A stretch of DNA of 64,000 bases from Phycisphaerae bacterium (GTDB lineage Bacteria; Planctomycetota; Phycisphaerae; FEN-1346; JAACEH01). The notes beneath the pieces are model-generated. The model was given only the letters and a program-made list of their open reading frames with translations, had not been told where the DNA came from and ran no database searches. Each line of letters starts with the position of its first letter. Within the stretch, counting starts at the first letter, position 1. Both the position numbers and the translations under genes were made by a program. Location: assembly GCA_012729015.1 (NCBI GenBank), contig JAAYDY010000052.1:19674-83673 (forward strand). The letters run 5' to 3'. Shown here piece after piece: positions 1 through 8,390 of this stretch.

Positions 1-1682
1 TCGCGAAGGTTCTCGTACCGCGCCGTCGCCACCGCGCCGTCGGGCCCCGGAGCCAGGAACCAACTGCCGATGTCCAGGTTGCGCCACTTGTTCTCCGGAT
101 ACCGTTCGTAGGCCGCCCCGGCCCGGCGACCGCGGCGGTCGCGGATGACGCTCCACAGGTCCGCTCCCAGGCGGCCCGCCCCGCGCTGGTCGCCCGTGAT
201 ATTGAACGCCCCAAGCTGGCGAATCTCCGCGTTCGGGCTCATGTTCAGGTCGCTCCCGCGCGGGAAGTGCGCCACCAGCGCCCCGCGACGCCAGCCGTAC
301 AGCCGCTCCTTCGCCGGGTTCACCTGGTAGCACAGGTTGTAGACGTGGGCCGCGTACCCCAGGTCTGCCACGCCATGGAGAATCCGGTTGTTCGCGTTCG
401 TGTCCGACAGCTTTCCGGCATGGGCGTGCGACACCCAGGCCAGGCCGCCCGTCAGTTCGTTCAGCGAGGTCACCTCGTCCTTGTCCGGCCACAGATCCGA
501 CAGGATACCCAGCATCATGCAGTCGTCCAGCCCGCGGGCCGCCATCCGTTTGCGTATCTGCGCCCACACCGGCCGCCACAACGCCTGGCCGCCCGGTTCC
601 TCGTACCTGGGCAGGAACGCCATCCCCGTCTCGCCCGTGGCCGGATCGAGCGTTGTCACGCGCGGCCCCTTGCCGAGCAACTCCTCGCGGGCCTCGCGCG
701 TGTTCTTGCCCGTGTCGCCGCCCCACAGCGACCGCGTCAGCGATTTCTTCGATTGACAGATGTCCCAGACCACGAAGATCACGAGCTTCGGCTTGCCCAT
801 GCTCTCCTCGGCCGTGTCGAAATACCGGTCCATGACCGTGTAATCGTGGTCGTACGTGCCGTTGCCCTTGTCGATCCACCGAACCATCGACTGTTCGTTG
901 CCGAAGTTCGTGCGGCAGATGAGCGGCACGTACAGCACGCGGCTGCCCGTGTCACGGATCAGGCGGAACGACCGCTGAATCAGTTCCCAGTGCTTCTGCG
1001 ACCAGAGCGGCACGTTGTACTCCAGCGACAGCGTGTCGGGCGACTGAACGAAATCCATCCATGTGCGGTACGCCTGCGAGTCGGGCAATGTCCAGTCCTG
1101 AACGTCGAGCGTCACCGGAACCTTCGTCGCCGACAGCCCCTCGGCCTCGACCACAAGTTCCCCGGTGTAGACGCCCGCTCTGGCGTCTTTGGGCACCGCG
1201 ACCGTGACCCACACCGGCGCCAGCGTGCGTCGGGCGTCGGCCTGTATCGCCTCCGGGGCCGACTCCAGCAGAATGTCCGGGTGCGACGGCCATCCCCAGT
1301 TGCGCTGCTCCCACGGTACGGCGTAGCGGACCTGAATGCAGCGGGCCGGAATCGTGGCCCCGTCGCACGTCAGGTCGCCGACCGACCCCTTGAGCCCGCG
1401 GATCGGCCCCGACGAATCCGCCACCACCTTCCCCGAGAACGTTCCGTTGCGGGCAGCCACGATCGTCACCGGCCCGAGCGACCCGGCCGGTGTCTTCTCG
1501 CCTTCATCCGCCGGTGCGCTGCTGGTCCAGAGCTTCACCTCGGCCGCCGGTGCCGCAGGCGCTTGCTGTGCCTGAAGCGCGCCGGTCGATGCCGCGGCGA
1601 ACCCCGCCACAACCATTGCCGCCACCACCGTCCGCCGCCACCGTGCCGACGTCGTCCTCGCCTCTCGATACAGCCGTTCCAT
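1..1682 (-). CDS. Secreted GH123/DUF4091-like glycosidase (3' end truncated by window)
   Basis: At least 560 residues; the C-terminus runs off the left edge. The ATG at 1682 is preceded by GGAGGAC and followed by a hydrophobic, Ala-rich signal segment ending near ALQAQQ. The body matches the two other large paralogues of this window (28760-31459 and 55512-58223): the block SPDTLSLEYNVPLWSQKHWE, then RWIDKGNG and a conserved MDRYFDTAEE. Unlike them it has no N-terminal jelly-roll region and begins near the central beta-rich domain. The layout (beta domain, then a likely TIM-barrel segment) fits the GH123/DUF4091 group, which includes N-acetyl-hexosaminidase-type enzymes. The family is inferred by pattern and the substrate is unknown. 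Confidence 0.75.
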   Translation of the reverse strand, partial: MERLYREARTTSARWRRTVVAAMVVAGFAAASTGALQAQQAPAAPAAEVKLWTSSAPADEGEKTPAGSLGPVTIVAARNGTFSGKVVADSSGPIRGLKGSVGDLTCDGATIPARCIQVRYAVPWEQRNWGWPSHPDILLESAPEAIQADARRTLAPVWVTVAVPKDARAGVYTGELVVEAEGLSATKVPVTLDVQDWTLPDSQAYRTWMDFVQSPDTLSLEYNVPLWSQKHWELIQRSFRLIRDTGSRVLYVPLICRTNFGNEQSMVRWIDKGNGTYDHDYTVMDRYFDTAEESMGKPKLVIFVVWDICQSKKSLTRSLWGGDTGKNTREAREELLGKGPRVTTLDPATGETGMAFLPRYEEPGGQALWRPVWAQIRKRMAARGLDDCMMLGILSDLWPDKDEVTSLNELTGGLAWVSHAHAGKLSDTNANNRILHGVADLGYAAHVYNLCYQVNPAKERLYGWRRGALVAHFPRGSDLNMSPNAEIRQLGAFNITGDQRGAGRLGADLWSVIRDRRGRRAGAAYERYPENKWRNLDIGSWFLAPGPDGAVATARYENLR

Positions 1683-1974
1683 AGTGTCCTCCGCCATCCT
1701 CAGCGCATGCATGGCCGGACCGATCCCGCCATGCTCCCCATCCATGGGTTGAACGTTGCCTGGGCATGGTGGGTCCGGAGAAAACGAAGCGCCTTGTCGC
1801 GGCCAGCGCACCGCCAGGGGCGAACCCGGGAGTTGGAGGGCCACGCCTTGGTGCGGCGGCGAAGCCGACGCCAACGTGTGCTCTTTGTCCGGTGCCGCAC
1901 TTCCTATAGCTGCGCCCCTCAGACGATGCCCGCAGCCTCCGGTCACATTCGTCCCAGGGGTCCCGGCGGCCGAC

Positions 1975-4365
1975 TCACGGGCTTGCCTCCGGAAGCCGGT
2001 TGCGCAGCATCATGGCCTCGGCCTCCGCCAGGGCCCACGCGAAGTCGTCCGCCGGCGACACGAAGAACGGCCCTTGGGTGATGCCGATGCTCCTGCCCGT
2101 CGTCGAGAAGGTCTTGATCGACACCGAGTTCGTCTCGCCCGCCTTGACGATGTCCGCCGGAATGCCGTACTTCCGCGGCCGCCCGTCGGCCGACGTGTTC
2201 TCGTCGCCCATGCCGCCGATGCACATGCCGTTGAAGTGTGTCTCGTCCCGTTCGCCCATCGCGCCGGCGTAGAGAACCAACTCGTGGCCGGCCCAGTCGT
2301 CCGGCACCACAATCCGCCGCACGTACCACAGCACGCCCACATAGGGGCCAATGCGCAGCTCGGCCGGCATCGGCGCCCGCAGCGGCGGCGTCCAGTCGTC
2401 GTAGCCCGACAGGTCGCCGCTATAGCGCAGGCTCGCGTTCTTGAACATGGGCCTCATCTGCCAATGGCCGTCCAGCGTCAGCAGTCGCCGCACCGTGGCT
2501 GTCGCCCGCAGCGACCCGTCCTCGGTCGCCACGGTCAGTTGGCCGCGATCCAGGCGAACCGGGGGCGCGTCGAAAACCAAGCGGACGGTCGCGGTGGCCG
2601 TCTGCCCGGCGGCAACGCTCAGACGCAGACGCCCGCGGTCGATCCGGCCTTCCGTCCCCGTCCACCGGCAATCCAGCGCGACCGTGGCCGGCCGATCCCG
2701 AAGGTTCCGCACCTCTGCCGTGAAATCGTAGCTGCCGATCTGATCCTCGGCCGGGAATACCGTCTGGGCCGAGGGCGACAGGCGAAGCTCGACGGCATCG
2801 CCGCGCTGCACGTCAGCCGCGACCCGCGTCGCCCTTGCCGCCTCGGGCATCTCGACACAGGCGACGTTCGCCAGACCGGCCGTAGCGCCGGGCCCGGCCG
2901 CCGGCTGGTCGAGGCGCAGCACGTTGCCGTCCAGTGGCTGCCCGTCCACCGAAACGCGGCCCCGGCCGTCCACGGCAAGGGTCATCCTCCGGCCGCGGAT
3001 GGGCATGTCGCGGAGCGTGACCGTCCGACCGCCCAGCCACGACGGCGCCGATGGCCGGAACTCGATCCGATCCGCGTGGAAGGTCATGCCGAAGATCGTC
3101 TGCTGCACCAGGGCCAGCACTGCCGCGGCCGACCAGAGCTGGCTGGGCGAGTACACCCCGCGGCCGGTGGCCGTGTCGATCAGCTCCATGAACGTGCCCT
3201 CGAGCATTCCCGTGCGGACCAACTCGGCCGCCAGGTAGTCCCGCAGTGCGGCCGTGTCGTCGCTCGCAGCAAGAGCCTGGTCGCCCATGCCGCTGCGACA
3301 CCGCAGGGCCCACAGCATCAGCCCGAGAGTGAACGGCCAGACGGCCTTGCTGTGGTACACCGGCCGCGCCAGGTACGCCGGGTGGATGGCCGGAACGCCG
3401 AACGCCGGCCGGGGCGTCGCTCGCACCATCCGCATCGCGCGATCCGCCGGTATGGCGGGGTCCGCAATGGCCAGCGCATGGGCCACCGCCTCGTACCGGT
3501 GCTCGCGGTAGTTCAGCCCGTGGTGGAACTGGGCGTAGTGCCCCGCCTCGTCGAGCCACAGCTCGCGCTCCATCGCCGCCCGCACCGAGCCTTCAAGCTG
3601 TTCCAGGGCCCCGCGCGCCGCCGAGGGCATGCCGTCGAGCTCCGCCAGCAGCCGCGACGCCCGGACATACAGGATGTTGGTGCTCGCCGACCGCAACTGC
3701 GGTCCCGTCAGCCCGGCCGGGTAGCCCGACGACCCGTCGAAGAAGCTGCTGCCCCCGACGAACAGGCCCGATGCCGGATCGAACCGTTCGCGCAGCGACC
3801 GTCGGATCGTGTTCACGGCCATCGCCGCGCCGCCCCGCAGCATCTCGGCGTCGCCGGTCGTGCGGCCGTAGCTTTCCGCCGCCAGCACCCAGATGATGTT
3901 GTCGGTCATCGTGTAGCAGCGATTCTCGTGCAGGTCGGCGTACTGCTCCAGCTTGATCTCGCCGCTGGACCGGTCGAGCAGCCGGCCGAGCGTCTGGCGG
4001 ACCTTCTCCGGATAGAGCAGGTCCAGCCCCATCAGCACCGAGTAGCTCGTATCGCGCACCCACGTGGACGAACGCCGAAAGTCCCTGCCGGCGTACATGC
4101 CGTCGTCGTAGAAGTTCGACTCTATGTCGCGCCGCGCGATCAGCCAGCACCAGTCCAGCACCGGCAGCCCGCTGTCGAGCAGGGGGCCGTCGGCCGGCAA
4201 CTCGTCGCGACGCAGTCGCCGCCGTTCGTCGGGACTGGTCATCCAGAGCGTGTCGCCCGCGATCCGCGCGCAGCGCTCGGGCCGGCCCTCGGCGGCCGGT
4301 TCTACCACGGCATCCGCACGCAGTTGAAATGTCGATCCTCGGTAAAGGCCCGTGTCCTCGCTCAC
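1975..4365 (-). CDS. Six-hairpin (alpha/alpha)6 glycosidase with C-terminal GH2-like sugar-binding domain
   Basis: 796 residues starting at GTG, with GGGAGGAC 6-7 bases upstream. The first ~430 residues are helical, with tryptophan/aspartate-rich motifs of six-hairpin glycosidases (STWVRDTSY near residue 100, TMTDNIIW near 150, KAVWPF near 340, SPSQLWSAAA near 405). The middle is beta-rich, and the last ~150 residues resemble the jelly-roll of GH2 enzymes (GVLWYVRRIVVPDDW, HFNGMCIG). No signal peptide is evident, so it may act in the cytoplasm on imported oligosaccharides or leave by another route. It lies upstream of the secreted glycosidase on the same strand, suggesting a shared saccharide pathway. 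The exact GH family and linkage cannot be told from the sequence alone. Confidence 0.7.
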   Translation of the reverse strand: MSEDTGLYRGSTFQLRADAVVEPAAEGRPERCARIAGDTLWMTSPDERRRLRRDELPADGPLLDSGLPVLDWCWLIARRDIESNFYDDGMYAGRDFRRSSTWVRDTSYSVLMGLDLLYPEKVRQTLGRLLDRSSGEIKLEQYADLHENRCYTMTDNIIWVLAAESYGRTTGDAEMLRGGAAMAVNTIRRSLRERFDPASGLFVGGSSFFDGSSGYPAGLTGPQLRSASTNILYVRASRLLAELDGMPSAARGALEQLEGSVRAAMERELWLDEAGHYAQFHHGLNYREHRYEAVAHALAIADPAIPADRAMRMVRATPRPAFGVPAIHPAYLARPVYHSKAVWPFTLGLMLWALRCRSGMGDQALAASDDTAALRDYLAAELVRTGMLEGTFMELIDTATGRGVYSPSQLWSAAAVLALVQQTIFGMTFHADRIEFRPSAPSWLGGRTVTLRDMPIRGRRMTLAVDGRGRVSVDGQPLDGNVLRLDQPAAGPGATAGLANVACVEMPEAARATRVAADVQRGDAVELRLSPSAQTVFPAEDQIGSYDFTAEVRNLRDRPATVALDCRWTGTEGRIDRGRLRLSVAAGQTATATVRLVFDAPPVRLDRGQLTVATEDGSLRATATVRRLLTLDGHWQMRPMFKNASLRYSGDLSGYDDWTPPLRAPMPAELRIGPYVGVLWYVRRIVVPDDWAGHELVLYAGAMGERDETHFNGMCIGGMGDENTSADGRPRKYGIPADIVKAGETNSVSIKTFSTTGRSIGITQGPFFVSPADDFAWALAEAEAMMLRNRLPEASP

Positions 4366-4425
4366 ACAACGTCCTCCCAGGCGGCGTCTGGCCGCACGCA
4401 GATGGTCCGAGCCACGCGGTGCGGC

Positions 4426-4454
4426 ATTCTCGCAACATTTCCCGCCCCGGGCAA
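4426..4454 (-). promoter_or_regulatory. Possible sigma70 promoter for the glycosidase genes
   Basis: TTGCCC, a 17-base spacer and GAGAAT read leftwards in the recQ-glycosidase gap, ~60 bases before the GTG start. The match to consensus is only moderate. Confidence 0.3.
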
Positions 4455-4503
4455 GCGGATGATCCGGATGTCCGTAATCCTGTGCCCCTCCGCCGGTCGG
4501 GCG

Positions 4504-6357
4504 TCATCCTTGACCCGGCTCGCCTTTCTGTCGCACGTACGCCGCGATCTCGTCCAGAAACACCTCGCCGTACTGCTCGAACTTCGCCTGGCCCACGCCG
4601 TGGACGCGCATCATCTGGCCTGCCGCCCGGGGCAGCTTGCGGCACATGTCGCGCAACGTGCGGTCGCCGAAGACGACGTACGCCGGCACGTGTCGCCCGC
4701 GCGCCAGCCGTGACCGCAGACCGCGCAGCCGCTCGAACAACTCCGTGTCGTAGGGTGTCGCCTCGTCCGGCGTCGCCAGCTTCGGGGCCGCTCGCGGCGC
4801 CCGACGGCTCAGCACCGTCACGGCCCGTTTGCCCAGCAGCACGTCCCGGCCCGCTGCCGTCAGTTTCAGCACCGGGTACCGGTCGCCCTCCTGGGCAAGC
4901 AGTTCCTGGGCCACCAGGTCGTGCGCCAGCACGAGCCAGTGCGAGCGCTCCTTGTCGCGGCCCACGCCGTAGGTCTTCAGCCGGTCGTGCCCGCGCTGCC
5001 GGATCCGCTCGGTCCCCGCGCCCACCACCACATCCACCACGTGGGCCGCTCCGAACCGCTCTCCCGTCCGCGCCACCGCCGACAGCAGCTTCTGGGCATC
5101 CACCGTCGCGTCCACCTTCTCGGCCGTGCCGCGGCAGATGTCGCATCCGCCGCAGTTCTCCGCCTCCAGCGCCTCGCCGAAGTACGCCAGGAGCCGTCGC
5201 CGCCGGCAGACGTTGTGCGACGCCAGCCCGGCCATCTGGTGCAGCTTCTCCAGGGCCGCTTTGTGGTGGGCCGCGTCTTCTGTCTGGTCCACGAAGAACC
5301 GGGCCTTGGCGATGTCGCCCGGCGCAAACAGCAGCAGGCAATGAGCGGCATCGCCGTCGCGGCCCGCCCGGCCGATTTCCTGGTAGTAGCTCTCGATGTT
5401 CAGCGGCAGGTCCGCGTGTACCACGTAGCGGATGTCCGGCTTGTCAATGCCCATGCCGAACGCCACCGTCGCCACGATCACCCGGGCCCGGTCGTTCTTG
5501 AAGTCGTCCTGCACCGCGACCCGCGTCGCGTCGTCGAAGCCCGCGTGGTAGGCCGCGGCCTCGACCCCGTGTGCCTTCAGGAACTCGGCCAGCCGCTCCA
5601 CGCGACGCCGCGTGCGGCAATAGACCACGCCCGACTGTCCGGCTCGTTCGCGGACGAACTCCAGCACCTGCCGTTCCCCGCCCCGGGCGCGCCGCTGCAC
5701 CTCCAGGTACAGGTTCGTCCGGTTGAACGACGCCCGAAGCACGAACGGCGACCGAAGACCCAGCCGCGCGATGATGTCCTGCTGCACCGCCTGCGTGGCC
5801 GTGGCCGTAAACGCCGCCACCGGCACGTCCGCAAACCGCTCGGCAATGCCCGACAGCTTCATGTAATCCGGCCGGAAATCATGGCCCCACTGGCTGATGC
5901 AGTGGGCCTCGTCGATACAGAACAGCGACAGCCGCTTTGTCGACAGCCGGTCCAGAAAGCCGCTCATCGCCAGCCGCTCGGGCGCCAGGTACAGAAGCTT
6001 CAGCCGTCCGGCCCCCAGGTCCGCCATGACCTCCTTGCGCTCATCCGGCGTCTGCGAGCTGTTCAGCACGGCTGCCGCAATGCCGTTCGCCCGTGCCGCG
6101 TCCACCTGGTCCTTCATCAGCGAGATCAGCGGGCTCACCACCACGGCCACGCCGTCGCGCATCACCGCCGGCAACTGGTAGCAGAGCGACTTGCCGCCGC
6201 CGGTCGCCATCACGGCGAACACGTCGCGCCCAGACAGAACGTGGTCGACGATCTCCCGCTGGTTCGGCCGAAACGCGCCGTAGCCGAACACCGTGCTCAG
6301 CACCTGGAGCGGGTCCGCCGAGTCCTTGCCGTGCCTGGAATGCCTGGGGAGCGTCAT
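4504..6357 (-). CDS. recQ: ATP-dependent DNA helicase RecQ
   Basis: 617 residues, close to the ~610 of E. coli RecQ. It unwinds DNA 3'-5' in recombination and fork repair. Visible are Walker A (ATGGGKS, near residue 50), the DEAH box (DEAHCISQWGHDFR, near 146), the helicase C block (GMGIDKPDIR, QEIGRAGRDG), the four zinc cysteines of the RecQ-Ct domain (CRRRR...CGGCDIC), a winged-helix region, and a C-terminal HRDC domain. The open frame extends far upstream, but the ATG at 6357 is chosen because AAGAGGAAA lies 7 bases before it and the conserved domain starts right after. It is divergent from ribE. Confidence 0.95.
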   Translation of the reverse strand: MTLPRHSRHGKDSADPLQVLSTVFGYGAFRPNQREIVDHVLSGRDVFAVMATGGGKSLCYQLPAVMRDGVAVVVSPLISLMKDQVDAARANGIAAAVLNSSQTPDERKEVMADLGAGRLKLLYLAPERLAMSGFLDRLSTKRLSLFCIDEAHCISQWGHDFRPDYMKLSGIAERFADVPVAAFTATATQAVQQDIIARLGLRSPFVLRASFNRTNLYLEVQRRARGGERQVLEFVRERAGQSGVVYCRTRRRVERLAEFLKAHGVEAAAYHAGFDDATRVAVQDDFKNDRARVIVATVAFGMGIDKPDIRYVVHADLPLNIESYYQEIGRAGRDGDAAHCLLLFAPGDIAKARFFVDQTEDAAHHKAALEKLHQMAGLASHNVCRRRRLLAYFGEALEAENCGGCDICRGTAEKVDATVDAQKLLSAVARTGERFGAAHVVDVVVGAGTERIRQRGHDRLKTYGVGRDKERSHWLVLAHDLVAQELLAQEGDRYPVLKLTAAGRDVLLGKRAVTVLSRRAPRAAPKLATPDEATPYDTELFERLRGLRSRLARGRHVPAYVVFGDRTLRDMCRKLPRAAGQMMRVHGVGQAKFEQYGEVFLDEIAAYVRQKGEPGQG

Positions 6358-6488
6358 GCCGTTTCCTCTTGCCGCCGCGGTGCCGTGGGCCGCAACGTGC
6401 AGCTGCGTCCGACGCCGTTCGACGCAGAGTATAGCCTTTCCTTTTGGCCGACGCCACCCGCCGCACGGCCTCTCGCACGTTCGCCGCG

Positions 6489-6517
6489 TTGCGTTTCCGT
6501 CGCAGGTGTGGTATCCT
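6489..6517 (+). promoter_or_regulatory. Sigma70-type promoter of ribE
   Basis: TTGCGT, 17-base spacer, TATCCT. The -10 box ends 6 bases before the ribE ATG and there is no Shine-Dalgarno sequence, so the transcript is probably leaderless. Confidence 0.5.
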
Positions 6518-6523
6518 CTCGGC

Positions 6524-7162
6524 ATGTTTACCGGACTGGTGGAAGGTATCGGCATGGTGCGCGGCTCTGCGGCGTCTCCCGCGGGACGTCGCCTGGAGAT
6601 CGACCTGGGCCCTGTGGCCGAGGGCGTTCGCCGCGGCGACTCCGTCTGCATCAGCGGATGCTGCCAGACGGTGGTCGACCTGCGCGGCTCCGTGGCCGCG
6701 TTCGACGCCGTGCCCGAGACGCTCGCGCGAACCACCCTGGGTGGCCTGGCGGTCGGCGACCGCGTGAACCTCGAACGCAGCCTGCCCGTCGGCGGCCGGC
6801 TCGACGGCCATTTCGTCCAGGGACACGTGGACGGAACGGCCCGACTCGTCGAACGCCGCGAGCAAGGCGCTGAACGCCTCTGGGGCTTCGCCTGCGAACC
6901 GTCCCTGACGGACCAGATGACGCCCAAGGGCAGCATCGCCATCGACGGCGTCAGCCTGACGCTGGTGGATGTCGCCGACGGCCGGTTCTCCGTGGCCCTG
7001 ATTCCGACGACCCTTGCCGCCACGACGCTCGGCGGCCTGACGGTCGGACGGACGGCCAACATCGAGACCGACATCCTCGGCAAGTACGTGCTCCGGGCCC
7101 TGCGGCGAGGCGGCTCCGGACTGACCCTCGACAAACTCCGCGACGCCGGTTTTCTGGATTGA
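6524..7162 (+). CDS. ribE: Riboflavin synthase alpha subunit
   Basis: 212 residues, typical of the family. It converts two 6,7-dimethyl-8-ribityllumazine molecules to riboflavin. The N-terminal MFTGLVEGIG motif is diagnostic. Two homologous lumazine-binding barrels follow; each carries a substrate-loop motif (GHFVQGHVDGTA near residue 95; MTPKGSIAIDGVSLT near 130). A C-terminal helix ends the protein. No other riboflavin gene is adjacent. rlmN follows 8 bases downstream, so the two are likely co-transcribed. Confidence 0.95.
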   Translation: MFTGLVEGIGMVRGSAASPAGRRLEIDLGPVAEGVRRGDSVCISGCCQTVVDLRGSVAAFDAVPETLARTTLGGLAVGDRVNLERSLPVGGRLDGHFVQGHVDGTARLVERREQGAERLWGFACEPSLTDQMTPKGSIAIDGVSLTLVDVADGRFSVALIPTTLAATTLGGLTVGRTANIETDILGKYVLRALRRGGSGLTLDKLRDAGFLD

Positions 7163-7170
7163 GCCTTCCC

Positions 7171-8232
7171 ATGAGTCTTCTGCCTTTCGTTGCCCAGCCT
7201 CAGGGCCAGATCGAGGCCGAACTGGCCGCCGCGGGATGCCGACCGTTTGTCGCGCGGCAACTCCTGCACAACGTCTACGGCCTGGGCCTGGCCTCGTTCG
7301 ACGCCATGACCGATCTGCCCAAACGCCTGCGAGAGCTCCTGGCGGCGCGCTACGCGCTGCGGACCCTCCACGAGACGGACCGTCGCGAGGCCGCCGACGG
7401 CAGCTTCAAGCTCGTCCTGGCCCTGGACGACGGGAACCTCATCGAATGCGCGTACCTGGCCTCCTCGGCCGCCCGCGGCACCGTCTGCGTCAGCACCCAG
7501 GTCGGCTGCGCCATGGGGTGCCTGTTCTGCGCCAGCGGCAAGAAGGGGCTGGTCCGCAACCTCCATCCTCACGAGATGGTCGAGCAGGTGCTCCTGGTGT
7601 GCGACCGCCTGGGCGACCGCGAGCGACTCTCCAACGTGACGTTCATGGGCATCGGCGAGCCGCTGGCCAACTTCGACGCCCTGGCGGCCGCCCTGGAACG
7701 GCTCAACGACGGCGCCGCCGGCATGGGCATCGGCGCGCGGCGGATCACGGTGTCCACCTGTGGCCTGGTGCCCGGCATCCGCCGCCTGGCCGACCTCGGA
7801 CGCCAGTTCCATCTGGCCGTGTCGCTGCATGCGCCCACCGACGAGCTTCGTGCCCGCATCGTCGGTCGCGCCGCCCGGACGCCCATCGCCGAGATTCTGG
7901 CCGCTGCCCGCTACTACTTCGAGAAGACCACCCGCAAAGTCACGTTCGAGTACGTCCTGGTCGGCGGCCTGAACGATTCGCCCGACTGCGCCCGACGCCT
8001 GGTCGCCCTGCTGGGCGAGTTCCCCTCGATGGTGAACCTCATTCCGCTGAATCCCGTGGCGGCCTGCGCCGACCTGCACGCCCCCGACGCGGCCGCCGTG
8101 CGGCGGTTCCTCGACGTCCTCCAGAAGGGGGGCATCGAGGCCTGTGTTCGCCGCCGCAAGGGCGCCGAACTGGACGCCGCCTGCGGACAGCTCCGTATCC
8201 GCGCCATGGACCGCCGCGACGCGGGCGAATAG
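7171..8232 (+). CDS. rlmN: 23S rRNA (adenine2503-C2)/tRNA methyltransferase RlmN
   Basis: 353 residues. It is a radical SAM enzyme that methylates A2503 of 23S rRNA and A37 of some tRNAs. The cluster motif CAMGCLFC provides Cys at about 113, 117 and 120. A conserved GEPLANFD follows, and the second catalytic Cys is in GIEACVRRRKG near residue 325. ATG 7171 is preferred over an in-frame TTG at 7159 that overlaps the end of ribE. It is the second gene of the ribE unit. Confidence 0.95.
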   Translation: MSLLPFVAQPQGQIEAELAAAGCRPFVARQLLHNVYGLGLASFDAMTDLPKRLRELLAARYALRTLHETDRREAADGSFKLVLALDDGNLIECAYLASSAARGTVCVSTQVGCAMGCLFCASGKKGLVRNLHPHEMVEQVLLVCDRLGDRERLSNVTFMGIGEPLANFDALAAALERLNDGAAGMGIGARRITVSTCGLVPGIRRLADLGRQFHLAVSLHAPTDELRARIVGRAARTPIAEILAAARYYFEKTTRKVTFEYVLVGGLNDSPDCARRLVALLGEFPSMVNLIPLNPVAACADLHAPDAAAVRRFLDVLQKGGIEACVRRRKGAELDAACGQLRIRAMDRRDAGE

Positions 8233-8275
8233 GTCGGCCCTCCCGCTCGCTCGGACAAAACCGCCAACAAACCCG

Positions 8276-8303
8276 TTGTGCCGCGACACTCTTCGGCTAC
8301 AAT
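8276..8303 (+). promoter_or_regulatory. Promoter of the ABC exporter operon
   Basis: TTGTGC, 16-base spacer, TACAAT. The arms ACACT (8286-8290) and AGTGT (8304-8308) bracket the -10 box and could form an operator. Confidence 0.45.
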
Positions 8304-8317
8304 AGTGTTATAAGAGC

Positions 8318-8375
8318 GAAAGAAAGGCATCGCCGCTTTGCAGGCCGCCGATGTGCGGCCCGTTTCTCTTTCAAG
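8318..8375 (+). promoter_or_regulatory. Leader hairpin before the ABC exporter genes (possible attenuator)
   Basis: In the ~80-base leader, GGCCGC (8343-8348) pairs with GCGGCC (8355-8360), followed by a pyrimidine run CGTTTCTCTTTC that resembles an intrinsic terminator. A purine run GAAAGAAAGG just upstream could pair with the pyrimidine run. No regulator is known. Confidence 0.25.
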
Positions 8376-8390
8376 GCGGCACTTGCGATC

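Noticed and set aside
267..4713. Long plus-strand ORFs across the left edge
   Set aside because: They lie opposite clear minus-strand genes with signal peptide, SD and conserved motifs, and have Arg/Pro-rich sequences typical of GC-rich shadow frames.
6358..8289. N-terminal extension of RecQ to 1261 residues
   Set aside because: The extension lies antisense to ribE and rlmN and has no conserved domain; the ATG at 6357 has a good SD.
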